Below are positions 22,174 through 33,896 of a DNA stretch of 64,000 nucleotides, piece after piece. Under the pieces are notes generated by a model that was not told where the DNA came from, searched no databases, and saw only the letters and a program-made list of their open reading frames with translations. The position numbers and the translations under genes were made by a program. The first letter of the stretch is position 1. The number at the start of each line of letters is the position of its first letter. The DNA comes from Acarospora socialis (taxonomy: Eukaryota; Ascomycota; Lecanoromycetes; Acarosporales; Acarosporaceae), in contig JAMYGW020000003.1 of the NCBI GenBank assembly GCA_025617375.2, positions 186,001 to 250,000 of the forward strand, read 5' to 3'.

Positions 22174-23682
22174 GTCTGATTTGAGGTTCTTCGCACGTTG
22201 ATACTGAAGGGATAGTGTGGGACCTTCGACAATAGGTCTGATGTTCACACAGTGCTACTGGATGATGACTGAGGAAACGCGTCGATACTGGTGAAAATGT
22301 ATGGGTGTTTGCAAAGCAGAGTGTTAGCTGAATTCGCTTTACACAACACTCAGAACACTGCCTTGAACACTTCTCAACACTCAACAATCGAGGTCAAGGT
22401 TCCTTTCGATAATGATAGGCTCATATTTCGCCGAGCATATCAGCTCTGAAGGCATACCTTACACCTACTACCAAATCTCGCCCCTAACAACCCATTTATG
22501 ATCAAAAATAACAAGTCACTCACCAAGACAGAACAACGACTCCTACACCCACCCTGACCCAACAGAAGATCATCAACAGCAAGTTCAGAAGCCTTCCCAT
22601 CACCAAGCTCAACCAAGCCTAACCATCTCCCCACACCGCCATCGAACCTCCACCCAACACAGCACCCCGTCCCCTTCCCAAACCCAATCTGTAGCACCCC
22701 CTCACCCCACCCATCCCACCATCCTCTCCCGCTCTCTCACACCAAGCGCATCCACGCATCAATACACCGTCCCAAATCAGCCACGAACACCGGCGCACAC
22801 TCACATTCTGGGCAGAGCCATAACCGTACCAATGTCTACAGCGCAGTCGATCAGCCAAGCCACCAGCCGACGACATGCACTCGCTGCCTAGGTCTCCGGC
22901 CGACGTACAAGCGGACTTGCTGCAGAGAACATACTTCCCTCGTTCCGGTCGATGGCATCAGAGAGGGCGGTTCATACCGCGGGACTTGTTCTCGACTCGC
23001 TTTCAGTTCGGTTGGATGGGCGGCTGAACGGGGCATGTGGCGATGTGTATGTACATACGTGTACACCAGACTTGTATCACGCACCGCTTCTTTAGGGCTC
23101 CGGACCAAAGGAGACGAAGGTCCTGGTGCGTAGAGACTAGAACGGGGGTTGGGTGCTGGATGGGATTTGTACGAGTACTCTGGAGATAATGCTCCTCCAC
23201 GAAAATGAACAGCAACGAAAGGCGCCACAAGGTACTTCGTTCCGACCTCGCACCGTCCGCCCATCTGCCAGCCAGTTAGCCAGGACAGCTGTTCGCAAGT
23301 TCTGAGAATCTAGTCCGGCTGCTCGTTGTATGGTACAAGGAGGGACCTGTAAGGCGATATACAGGACCTATCTTACCTATCTACCTACCTACCTCGAACC
23401 TACCCGCGTGTGACGAAAGTCGAGGATGGCGTCACCTTTCTCTGTCTGAGGCAAGTGTTGTATGTAGCTCCAGCTGTAGCTGTAGCTAGCTACTCTCCTC
23501 TCCTCTCCACTCACTCCTCTCCACTCCCTCTCCCATTCCATCGTATCTTGCACGCTACAAACACAACGACAAAAAAAACACCAACTCCGCGTCCGATCTC
23601 TACTAGCCCTCCGTCAGTCCGTCCGTCCGTCTGTCAGTCCGTCTCCAAAGCCTCCATCCATCCCTTCCGACCAGTCAGTCGC
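22174..23682. other. Intergenic with simple repeats
   Basis: Upstream of the C2HC gene and downstream of SPT10. It holds a (CTAC)n-like stretch at 23373-23397, TAGCTG repeats near 23470-23492 and a (GTCC)n-like stretch near 23612-23643. The open frames show no domains. Confidence 0.5.
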
Positions 23683-25718
23683 CTACGTCCCAAACTCCCC
23701 AACCCCAACCCCGACGCCATCCTCGAAGCTCGAAACCATCAACTGCCTCCTTGCCTCGCCGTCCTCGTCCACGTCCACGTCGTCGACGCCGTCTCCGTCC
23801 ATGTCGCCGACATCGCCAATGCCAACGCCATGGCCGTCGAAATCAACCATATCCTCTCCGTCGACCACAGCCCCCGTCGTGGCCGCCGTCGCGAGACCCG
23901 TCCCTACCATACCCTGCCCGGCAGCATCGGCGTGGAGTCGGTAGCCGGGGTCGTGCAGGCCGTCGACGGCGTGGGGATGCGGATGCGTCTGGGGATGGTA
24001 GTGCGTGAGGTGGTGGCGGACGTCCTGCATGATCTGCGGGTCGAGGGGGATGTCGTCGTAGTCGGAGAGCGGATGGTGGGTGTGCTGGACGTGATGGTGA
24101 GAGTGAGAGTGAGAGTGAGAGTGGGGATGCATGTTGGCGACGGGGGCGCGGATGGCGGTGTGGTGGGGGTGGAGGGGGTGCGTGTCAGGGTGTGCGTGTG
24201 CGTGTGCGTGTGCGTGTGCGTGTGTGGGCGGCGAGGGGAGCGTTTGGTCGTGGTGGTTGCGATCATGCTGGTGGTCGTGGTCGTGGTGTTGTAGAGGAGG
24301 GGATTGAGTTACATCGTCAGCCTGATCGCCGTTGTCGTGTGACGGAGGCGCCGAGGACGGGATGCTGATCAGCCTGCCCGCTGCGCTGACGCCGCCTTGG
24401 CCCTGCGCGAGGCCCTCCACCTGGCCCATCCCCGCCGTGCCGTTCGACAGCGACCGCTTACACGCTACCGCCGCCGCCGTTACGACACCCCCGTCCGGCC
24501 GCACGCTCGGCACTTTCGTCATTTCCTTGCAGTCGGCACAATTCTTGATAACGAGACTAACCGTCTCCTTAATGCGAACCCAATGATATTTCTCCGCGAT
24601 CGTCGCCGTCGTCTTGTTAATGCCGCCATGCTGCAACACATGCACCTGTCTTGCGATCTCATACTGCCGCTGCGGGTCGGCGACGACCTCCTTGTCCTTG
24701 AGCATCAGCCGCTCGCCGCCCTCCACACCCGCGGCCTTGTCGTCGCAGGGCACGAGCTTGTAGTGCGTGGCGGCGCTGCGCAACCGGCTCTTCTCGGCGC
24801 GGTCCGCCCCGTTCGGGTATTTGCCGTGCTTGAGGTAGAAGCGGATCTTGTCGAAGCGCTCTTCCGAGACGAAGTCTTCGCCCTCCGGGCCTAGGTCGCG
24901 GCCGTAGATGATGGCGTCGATGAGTTGGTCCGGGTAGGAGCGTAGGTTGCCGCAGCCTTTGACGCGGCCGATCCGTTTGAAGCCGAGGGCGTCCCAGATG
25001 CGGCAGGAAGCGACGTTTGTTTCGTAGACGAGGTTGAAGACGGAGTAGGTGTAGCCCTAAAGAACGAGTCAATCAGTATATAAAAGTCTGGATTCACCTA
25101 GTAATCTTACGAGAAGTGTTGAGGTTGTGGATGACAACTAAGATGTTGTGATGGATTTGGTGAACGAGAAGTAATACTTACAAGCTTCGGCGCCCACTCC
25201 AGATACCCCTCCCCCATCAACCTTCCCACCCCCCTATTCCTCGCCGCATCCGTGACCAGAAACCCACCATTACAGACATGACTGCTCCGTCCCGGATAAT
25301 TCGGCTTGATGTAGAAACTCCCCAAACACTCCTTCGCCCAATCCCTCCCCCCCTCCCTATCCATGCGGCCGACCTCCTCCACGCTACAGATCTCCCCCAA
25401 CAACATCACCGCGCCAAAGTTCTGGAACCAATAGAGTCCGAACGCGGAGAGCGCTATGGGTGAAATCATCGGGTAAGTGTCTCCTTTCTCGATCTCGCGG
25501 TTGAATTGGTCGGACAGGTAAGCTAGTAGCGAAGGAGGCACTTGCGAGGCCGACGAGAGAGGGATTAGGGTTGCGATGGTGACGCGGTCGCGGAGCGTGA
25601 CTTGCCGGGGGATGATGTCGGGTGGAAGTTGCGGATTGGCGGTTGGTGTGGGGTAAGGAAGCGCTCCTGACGTGCGATAGATGGTAGGGGCGGTCGGGTC
25701 GTCGAGCATTGCTGGCAT
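23683..25718 (-). CDS. SPT10: Spt10 homologue, GNAT acetyltransferase with integrase-like zinc finger
   Basis: Yeast Spt10 binds histone upstream activating sequences and promotes histone gene transcription and H3K56 acetylation. Exons 25718-25182 and 25056-23683 give 636 residues. The GNAT fold spans about 60-235: GGFLVTDAARNRGVGRLMGE holds the acetyl-CoA loop (RNRGVG), and the second exon continues YTYSVFNLVYETNVASCRIW and ALGFKRIGRVKGCGNL. A second domain has His318-x3-His322-x29-Cys352-x2-Cys355 (HVLQHGGINKTTATIAEKYH, NCADC), the HHCC finger known in Spt10 to resemble retroviral integrase fingers; this is a host gene. The last 200 residues are low complexity with His-Ala and His-Ser dipeptide repeats and an Asp/Gly-rich tail. 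Start MPAMLDD; a second Met at residue 4 is possible. Confidence 0.92.
24096..24228. repeat. Microsatellites coding His-Ser and His-Ala repeats inside SPT10
   Basis: A GAGAGT hexamer tract at about 24096-24125 codes (Ser-His)n and a GTGTGC hexamer tract at about 24190-24228 codes (His-Ala)n on the minus strand. Both are in frame, so slippage changes repeat number without breaking the protein. Confidence 0.8.
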
Positions 25719-26506
25719 GATAGGCTATTTGCTTTTCTTTCTCTTTTTTGCCCTACACAAGTCGGGAATTTGAGCCCCGGAAATGGGTGATCAGCGCCTA
25801 TAATCAAAGTGTGTGTGGAAACACAGGCGCTGAATCGGGGCTTTTGATGGAAATGAAATCTTGCGTGACTGCGTTTCTTCCCTAAATCGACCAGTCAGAA
25901 CTGTTCAAGTCTTACAATGATAAATACAGATGGTTCTTTTGCTTGATGACCATAGGGAAAAGTGATCTTACGAACTTCGGGTCTCTACCACTCGTGGTCC
26001 TCTTCTTCCTTATGTCCCTACACAATGCTCGGATTATTGCTGATAGTTAGGGCAAATCACAACACTCATCCCAGTACGTGAGTTCCGCGGTTTGTTGAGT
26101 AGAAGAAACGAGTGCTGAGATGTTGATGTGAAGTTCTCAGTCCGACGGTCGTGGTCTCTATCTCGAACCTCGCTTCACCTCGGCTCGCTTCGGTCCCGTG
26201 CCGGAGACTTGTTCCGCCCCGAGGGCCCTAGCTAGTTATAGCGTGTTTCAACTCGGGTCTACTACCTAGGTAGGGTTTTGGAACCGCTGAATGCAGCATA
26301 CAGAAAGTCGCACTGCCGGAGCAGACACGCCGACTGCGTACAGTGTTGCCGTTTGTTGATTTGTTCGCTCGTCGATTGATATTAGGGAGAGTATGATAGA
26401 TTACACAATCAGATAAGTCAGATAGCGCTCGCCCAGTCCACCACAACCAAAGGCAAAAAGCAATAAATCCCCCACGATCCCAGAAAGCCTTTTGATGCGT
26501 GACCCG
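25719..26506. other. Intergenic
   Basis: Promoter region of SPT10 and 3' end of MCA1, both minus strand. It contains the palindrome CTACCTAGGTAG at 26262-26273 and no supported gene. Confidence 0.5.
26262..26273. promoter_or_regulatory. 12-bp palindrome CTACCTAGGTAG, second copy
   Basis: Identical to the palindrome at 7386-7397. Here it lies about 545 bp upstream of the SPT10 start and 235 bp beyond the MCA1 stop. Confidence 0.35.
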
Positions 26507-28467
26507 TTACATGACGTACAAGAGATTCGTATCTAAGAGAATATGTTAGTAAGATGTACAATGATTCACACAAGCGGGATTGCTTACTTAAAGGATGACT
26601 GCAACTCAACTGCGGCTTCTGCGTATACTTGGACGCCAGCTCGTCGCGGATGCTGTTGAGTAATTGTACGTAGCTCTGTTGCGGGTTCTTCTTCAGCGCG
26701 TTGATGAAGGCCCAGGACATGGCGCCCGTCGCTTCGCCGCCGATTTGGGCGTCTTGTCTGTGAAGAGAAGTAGAGTCAGTAAGTAGTACCGGACAATCCC
26801 TACGGCCTTCGGAACAAGACAAATAAAGACATCCGCCGAACGTAACCCGCCCGCCTCGAACCATCATCGATCTCTGGTAAGAGATACCTTGATGGAATCG
26901 AGGCAATCGGTACGCAAAGGCTAAAGTACATGTGGTGATACAGCTGCTCGTAGAATAAAAGCGATGTCCCAACAAGACGCCAGGCGATGCAAAGACGGAT
27001 ACCCCCCAGAACAAAAGAGAGCTAAGCACCAAGCATTGTGAACGGATAATAGAGTCCTGTGCAAGGAGAGATGTCGACTAACGAGGTTTGCGTGTCTTTG
27101 CTACCAGACCACATAATGACATCCGCAGGCGAAGTCTTGGTCGACTTAGCTCTCTCGTAAGCGTCGTCTCCGGTGGTGGCCTTCTTGAAGAAGTTCATCG
27201 CAGTCGAAGCCATGCCACCCATGTCACCACGAGCATATGCGGACACGATACCGAGTAACCCTTGTCCGGCTTCCTTGGCCAGGTTGGGTTCCTTGAGTAC
27301 ACCTTGGGTAGAGTAGATGTATGGGAGATCGAGTGCAGACCCCGAGTGACACGAGTCGAAGATGGCAGTTAACCGGACACCTGGTGCAAGTGGTTTCACC
27401 ATGATGTTGTGCATCTCATCGTCGACGATGTGGCCCGCTACTCTGAAGTCAACCGGATAGATCACTTCGTCGTACCCGTCTTCCTCGTCCCCGTTAAGAT
27501 CCGCCGTTTGCCCACCGTGACCTATAGACGAAGTCAACTCTGACTTAATTGGCACATTCCAGTGACTAACCAGAGTAATGGAAGAACAAGGAGTCATTCG
27601 GCTTTGCATCCTTCACCAACCAATGCATCGCTCGTAATATATTCTGCTTTGTCGGTTGACTCATGGGATTTTGCTGGTCGTCGGTCAAGATGACCATGTC
27701 TTCTCGGGCATAACCAAAATTCTGGTTCAGGTAGGTCGACATGTTTTTGACATCATTGATGCATCCCCTCAATTGTCCTCGCTGGCCAAAGTAGTTGATA
27801 CCAATCAAGAGAGCTTTCCTTCTACCGGTACACGCGGAATATTGGAAATTATATCCCTGTGGTGCGCCGTGACCAAAGCCAATCATACCTGACGGTGGGG
27901 GAGGTGGTGCGTTTGAATTGCCGTGTATGTAGGAGTTGGAGTTTACGGAAGGAAGCCCTGCATTTGAGTGTTAGTACGCTGTGTGAGCGCGAGGACTAAT
28001 CACTAACCTGGTCGACCCCCAAACTGTGGTCCACCGTTCGGCGGGCCATAGCCGTATCCGGGTTGTGGCGGCGGTGGCTAGACTCAAGGATCAGTGGCGA
28101 CGTAAACAATACAAGAAAAATCACGCTCACCTGTTGGTAGCCTCCACCATATGGTTGTGGTGACGGTGGAGGACGTCCGTAACCATAACCAGGCTGTGGT
28201 GAGGGGGGAGCTTGTGGTGGCGGATAGCCGGAATAACCTTGGGGTCTGAGTTTTCCCGTGTCAGCGTCCGATGAGCAACCACAGCGGGGCGGTAAGGAAG
28301 TCTCACGGATACGACTGGGGAGGAGGATACCCTTGCGGCGGATAGCCCTGGGGTGGGTATCCTTGTTGAGGCGGCGGATAGCCTTGCGGGGGATAGGTTG
28401 GTTGCGGCGGTGGATAGGCACCACCACCACCACCACCACCATACTGCTGACCTGGAAAGAACGACAT
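26507..28467 (-). CDS. MCA1: Type I metacaspase
   Basis: A Ca-dependent cysteine protease cutting after Arg/Lys, with roles in proteostasis and programmed cell death. Seven exons: 28467-28307, 28245-28131, 28077-28008, 27957-27571, 27521-27083, 26757-26588, 26532-26507; 455 residues, all in phase. The prodomain (about 1-140) is Pro/Gln/Tyr/Gly-rich with YPPQG repeats after [16 protein letters not shown]. The p20 core starts [20 protein letters not shown]. The catalytic His (about 246) lies in [20 protein letters not shown], joined over an intron, and Cys (about 302) in [20 protein letters not shown]. The p10 part is [20 protein letters not shown] and the protein ends HPLNTNLLYVM, as in Aspergillus CasA. 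The intron 26758-27082 is unusually long (325 bp). Confidence 0.95.
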
Positions 28468-30658
28468 CACAAGTATGAGTGGATCTGGTCAACGACTGGA
28501 GTACGAATTGATGTTGCTCTGAGTGGACGAGCTGTTGCGTGCCTCCGGGCTGCTCTATATGTGTTGTCGTAAAGTGAAAGGGTGATCACTCCGTTGGCTG
28601 AATGACTAATTGAGTAACCACAGGTGGAGAAGGTTGATTGACTGTAGCGCAGGCCTGCCTTAAGTAATGGTGAGCTCGAAGTTTGACGTCGCAACGAAAG
28701 CGAAGTATGGCGGAGTGGCCGGTAGTGGAGACGAGCTTCACGATAGTGATGCGGTGTGAGAGATGTGAATAGCCTCAAAGGCAAGGGTATCAGGTATTGC
28801 TTGGCGATGAACCCAGTGCTCCGGACAAACTCAAGGTGAAGATACTAAGGTACAGTAGTAGCGAGTAATGGTGAGTGAACTCCCAGTTATCAGGCGCTTA
28901 AGCGATGCCTTCCCGTAGGCTATAGGTACAGTAACGGAGTTCTCTGCACAAAGAGAAGATAGCTCTGCTCTGCCCTACGATGTGATGCAATTTCTAACTT
29001 ATTTCATCATCCATATCCCGAAGAGAGACGTGTTTGACACGGCATGGCTAATCCGCTTCCGTTCGTGTGCCGCATTCCCCGAATGCTAAGCTTTCCCTTC
29101 CGCGAGAGGATTGCAACGGGGTCCCATGCATTGCAACCAAACGGAGTACCAGCCTCTACGCAACTGGGTGTGGCTTTCTTCATCGGCAGCCCCGCCTCTC
29201 AGTTGGGTTAAGTGGAGATCAAAAGAGACGAGATGAAGGGCCCGAGAGACATCCATCAGAGGGAATCGTAGTTCTATTCTTGAAATTCGTCAGGGCCACA
29301 GTTCCAAGCCAATAAAGACTGATAGCGGGATGCAGTAATGGCAGATGGTCCTCCTCCTTTCAGCAAAAGGAATCCTGTCCTACTTGAACCGTCCTATCAC
29401 TTCGACTCCCAAGCGGATATCTTACATTAGCCTAGAATTATACGGAGTAAGGTCGCTTCAGCGTCTGCATGTAAAATGTTGGCTACTCCTACTCACTTAA
29501 CTCGTGGTGACCATGCGCTGGCCGGCAACTTCGCAACCCTTCCAGAAGCATGAGCTACCTTACCTTACCTTACTAACCTTCCCACGAATAAGCTGTCCGC
29601 ACATTCGGGTCGATGGAGTCTAGAACGTGTCGAAAGTGTCGAAAGTGTCGAATGCTCCCATGGCGTGCATAACTGGCAGCAAACTTAGAGCCCGGCACCA
29701 TAATCGGGACCCCAAGGGGCCTATCACCGTTTGCAGGCCGTCACCCTTTCAGGCAACCTTCGCGCACACCCCCGAAGCTACCACTTGTCCGTAGCGAGAG
29801 CGCGCTGCCAGTATCTATCGCAACTAGGTATTCTGTACTCATGTAAAGTCTGGTATGGTAAGGTCGGGACAAGCCAGAAGTGAGATTGACAGCTCGACGG
29901 CAACCCGCGGCTTTGGGACAGCCGCAGCCTGGCCCTGGCAGTTGGAGCTCCAAGAAGCGATGCAGCTACGGCGCACATGCCCACTTAGTTTGCTCGCAGC
30001 TACGATAATCCACCTCATCGAATGGAGTGCTCTAAAGATATAGAAGTGCAGCTCAGGTCGAACCCACTCCGCCCAGTGACCTCACACTTCACTCCTTACA
30101 TCGGGTTCTCGCCCTTCCCGAGCCCTCATCTACCGACCGCACTCTATCATACCTTAAATCAACAGTGCACTCGTTGCAACTGCCTCAGCGGCAAACCCTT
30201 CAGCATGCTCCATGGAGATTCCGGAGGCACCAATACTTGGGAACCTGTGCATGGAAATCTGTGCACGAGACACGAAACGCAGACTAGGTTGAACCACGAG
30301 TGTCTTGCAGCCTGCAGTACCCGAAGGATCTAAACAGAATGATTGCAAGAACCAGTCGGGCCATCTATAAGACTTGCAGACGTCATATTTGTTTCTCTTA
30401 AAGAGGTTCAAAATCGGACCCCGGAAGGCAGGCTGTCAACAGCTTTACCTAACGTCAATAGGTCGTTAGATGTGACTGCAACTATGAACAGCAACTCACC
30501 GTCTGTCCGAACAGTATCCTATCATATTACCCTTCTATGAGAAGACAAGCATGAAGATAATAGGTAGAGAGTCCAGTGCTTCAAGACAGCCTTTTCAATA
30601 GCATAAGTATCAAGTCCTCATATCTGAACGGCGAATATCTAACACCAATTTGATTTCG
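28468..30658. other. Large intergenic region
   Basis: This divergent spacer between MCA1 (-) and CCT7 (+) is the longest in the window, about 2.8 kb including the fold-back repeat that follows. It has TTACCTTACC-type repeats (29562-29580) and a GTGTCGAAA triple (29626-29652), and no supported gene. Confidence 0.5.
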
Positions 30659-30982
30659 CTTCTCGTTTCTACCCAATCTCAAAGTTTTTTTGTATTTTCT
30701 ACCCCTCCCTAATTGCACCTAAAATTCGAGCCCTGTAGCGCTAAAATCATGCCTAAACTCATGCTAAATTCAATATTTGAACTCAGCCTTAGACTTCAAT
30801 ACACAAATGAATTGACATGATGCTTAGGTATAAGTTGAACAATGAGTTTAGACATGGGTTTAGAGGCGTTTAGGTATAGATTTAGGAGTAGATATAGGCG
30901 TGGATTTAGGCTGGAAGTTGGGTGTGAACTTAGAGAGGGGTAGAAAGTAGAGAACTCTTTGAAATTGGGTAGAAACGAGAAG
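30659..30982. repeat. Fold-back (MITE-like) repeat element, copy A
   Basis: The 5' end CTTCTCGTTTCTACCCAAT (from 30659) is matched on the opposite strand by the 3' end, which reads ATTGGGTAGAAACGAGAAG and finishes at 30982. Over the outer 26 bp I count one mismatch. A second block, TTTCTACCCCTCCCTAA on the left and its near complement on the right, extends the inverted repeat to about 65-70 bp. The interior is a degenerate 12-bp tandem pattern (roughly GAGTTTAGGCAT) that reads one way in the left half and the other way in the right half, so the whole unit can fold into a hairpin. No coding capacity and no clear target-site duplication. Copy B at 52170-52634 shares the terminal and internal motifs. 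Confidence 0.75.
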
Positions 30983-31243
30983 TGGATCCATTCTCGTACG
31001 CTAGGGCTGGGAGGCTGATGCTTAGTCATTTGTGTCAAACGCGCGCCATTGGTCGAAGCTTGGACGCGTGAAAGCTTCGGGTTTTTGATATCGAGCGATA
31101 GTAAGGCGCTGAAGTATCCATGGAATATCATAAACTGCCAACATCTCCATAACAGCCAAAACGAAGACGCGGAGACACTAGTACGGTCTTTTCGTGAATA
31201 TCTCTCTACCACCAACTTAGAGCTTCGTCTGCGCAAATCAAAC

Positions 31244-33350
31244 ATGTCTTTCGGCGGGCAGACACCCACCATTATTGTGCTTAAAGAAGGTCTGGCTACG
31301 AATCAGTACTCGAATGAGTGAGGCTGACTGTTGCATAGGGACGGATGCATCACAAGGGAAGGGTCAGATAATATCGAATATCAACGCCTGTTTAGCAGTT
31401 CAAGACACCATACGGAGCACACTTGGACCTTATGGTGGGGACCTCCTCCTGGTGGATGCCAATGGCAGACAAACGATAACGAACGACGGGGCGACGGTTA
31501 TGAAGGTCTGTCTGGGCCGTCTTTTCCCATAACATAGCGCTCACAAGTGTAGCTCCTCGACATTGTCCATCCAGCAGCTCGCATCCTGACAGACATCGCG
31601 CGATCTCAAGACGCTGAGGTCGGAGATGGCACTACGTCCGTTGTCGTACTCGCGGGGGAGATTCTCAAGGAGATCAAGGATCATGTGGAGCAGGGTGTTA
31701 GCGCCCAGACGATCATCAAAGGGCTCCGGAGAGCCTCAGCAATGGCGGTCAATAAGATCAAGGAGATAGCGGTGAGCACGAGTGAAGGAAACAAGAGGGA
31801 GACATTGAGGAGACTTGCGGCTACGGCGATGAGCAGCAAGTTGATCCACAGAAATGCGGACTTCTTCACAAAGAGTGCGTTAACCCTAGCTATGTACGGA
31901 CGATGAATTATGCTGATCAGCTGGCAGTGGTCGTTGATGCAGTCCTTTCACTCGATCAAGAGGATCTGAATGAAAATCTCATAGGCATCAAGAAAATCAC
32001 AGGAGGTGCCTTACAAGATTCCCTCTTCGTTAATGGTGTGGCGTTCAAAAAGACCTTTTCATACGCCGGCTTCGAACAACAACCGAAGTCGTTCAAAAAC
32101 CCTAAGATCGTGTGCCTGAACGTCGAACTAGAACTCAAGAGCGAAAAGGATAACGCGGAAGTGAGGGTGGAGCAAGTGTCAGAATACCAGGCCATCGTAG
32201 ATGCCGAGTGGCAGATAATCTACAACAAGATGGAAGCCCTCTACAAAACCGGTGCGAAAGTCGTGTTGAGTAAATTGCCCATTGGTGATTTGGCCACACA
32301 GTATGTACAGTTCCTTTCCTCGCACTCTCAATACTGACGAGGATTGGTGCAGATACTTCGCAGACCGGGATATCTTCTGCGCCGGCCGAGTCTCTTCCGC
32401 CGATCTGGAGCGCGTCGTCCAAGCCACGGGAGGCAGCATCTCGTCAACATGTTCCGACATCCAACCACAACATCTCGGCACATGTGAGAGGTTCGAAGAG
32501 AGACAAATCGGAGGAGAGCGGTTCAATTTCTTCGAGGGATGTCCTGCAGCAAAAACATGCACGCTCGTACTGAGAGGCGGCGCCGAGCAGTTCATCGCCG
32601 AGGTCGAGCGGAGTCTGCACGACGCCATCATGATCGTGAAGCGGGCGATCAAAAACAACACCATCGTCGCCGGCGGCGGCGCATGCGAGGTAACCCCCCA
32701 TCTGCCCAAGTTTAACCGCGCCAACCCTACCCCCACACACTCTCCCTCACCCTCCGCCCATCGTGCAACAACCCTCTGACAATCTCAACCCACAGATGGA
32801 AATCTCCGCCCACCTCCACACCTACGCCGACTCCTCCATCCGCAACAAGCAGCAAGCGATCATCAAATCCTTCGCCAAAGCCCTCGAAATCATCCCGCGC
32901 CAGCTGTGCGACAACGCCGGCTTCGACGCCACCGACATCCTGAACCGGCTGCGCGTCGAGCACCGCAAAGGGCACGTCTGGGCCGGCGTCGACTTCGACA
33001 ACGAGGGCGTGCGCAACAACCTCGACGCCTTCGTCTGGGAGCCCGCGCTGGTCAAGGTCAACGCCATCCAGGCCGCCGTCGAGGCCAGCTGTTTGATTTT
33101 GAGTGTGGATGAGACGATCAGTATGTTTCTTCCCTTCTCTCCTCGGTCCTGCGCTCTTGATATGGGGGACTGGGGTCCTTGCCGTCAACATGCGATCATC
33201 GGCGCAAACTAGGAAGGCCTTACTAATCGCGCTCGCACGGCGACAGAGAACGAAGAGTCCCAACAGCCGCAAGCGCCACAGCGCGGCCTGCCGCCGGGCG
33301 CAGCGCAGCGGGCGCTCAGAGGGAGGGGCAGAGGCATGCCGAGGAGATGA
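31244..33350 (+). CDS. CCT7: CCT eta subunit of the cytosolic chaperonin TRiC
   Basis: TRiC folds actin, tubulin and WD-repeat proteins by ATP-driven cycling. Seven exons: 31244-31289, 31339-31505, 31553-31874, 31928-32300, 32353-32689, 32796-33120, 33247-33350; 557 residues, the expected length. Nucleotide-site motifs: [30 protein letters not shown], and [18 protein letters not shown] with the GDGTT phosphate loop. The apical domain has [20 protein letters not shown], a Cct7 signature, and the C-terminal equatorial part has [19 protein letters not shown] and [18 protein letters not shown]. The tail ends in an Arg/Gly run ([12 protein letters not shown]). The start [16 protein letters not shown] is family-typical; the first intron (donor GTCTGG) restores [12 protein letters not shown]. 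It converges on PSE1. Confidence 0.96.
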
Positions 33351-33896
33351 GTCGGGTCGAGCTTGTAGAACGTGTCATGCAATGGTAATTAGAGATTTAG
33401 GAGATCGGGCAGAATTCACTGCCTGGAGCATGGCACGGTATAGCTGAACGAGCTTACCCGAGTGAGTAGTAGTCACTGTCAAAACAAAGCATGGTGTGGA
33501 CTTGGACTCAGTTAAACATGTCTGGTCCAGCATTGAGGTGCGTAGGTAGTGCTGGCATGATCTGCCATACGCTGTAGTAGGAATTGCACTGAGGGAGCTA
33601 TTGTTCCATCAAGCACACAAGCGTGCACAAGCGTGAGAGGAGGAGAGGAGGTGGGTCTAGAAAAGACATTACATTGCGTTTCTGTCTATCTATGCCACCA
33701 CACCCATATCGAACCAAAGATGAGAAACTACGTAGCATAAACTGAACCACGCGCCCCACCCCATTCATTCAACAACAAGACCCGTCGAAATCCACTCTAG
33801 AATCCCCCCCTCACCACCAGCAAGCATCCTAGCCTCTATCAAATGGCATGGAACCCCCACATCTCTACAACCCACCCTCTTCCCGCTATCGCCTCC
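33351..33896. other. Intergenic, convergent 3' regions
   Basis: Between the stops of CCT7 (+) and PSE1 (-). No supported gene. Confidence 0.55.

Noticed and set aside
24535-24645. Retroelement integrase fragment
   Set aside because: The HHCC finger is part of SPT10, where an integrase-like finger is an established host feature; no other retroelement part is nearby.
30730-30925. Interstitial telomere
   Set aside because: TTTAGG words occur but are separated by other bases and do not form an uninterrupted TTAGGG-type array.
30796-31272. 158-codon ORF with repeated Lys-Leu-Ile-Pro-like peptides
   Set aside because: It is the translation of the 12-bp repeat units of fold-back element A, not a gene.
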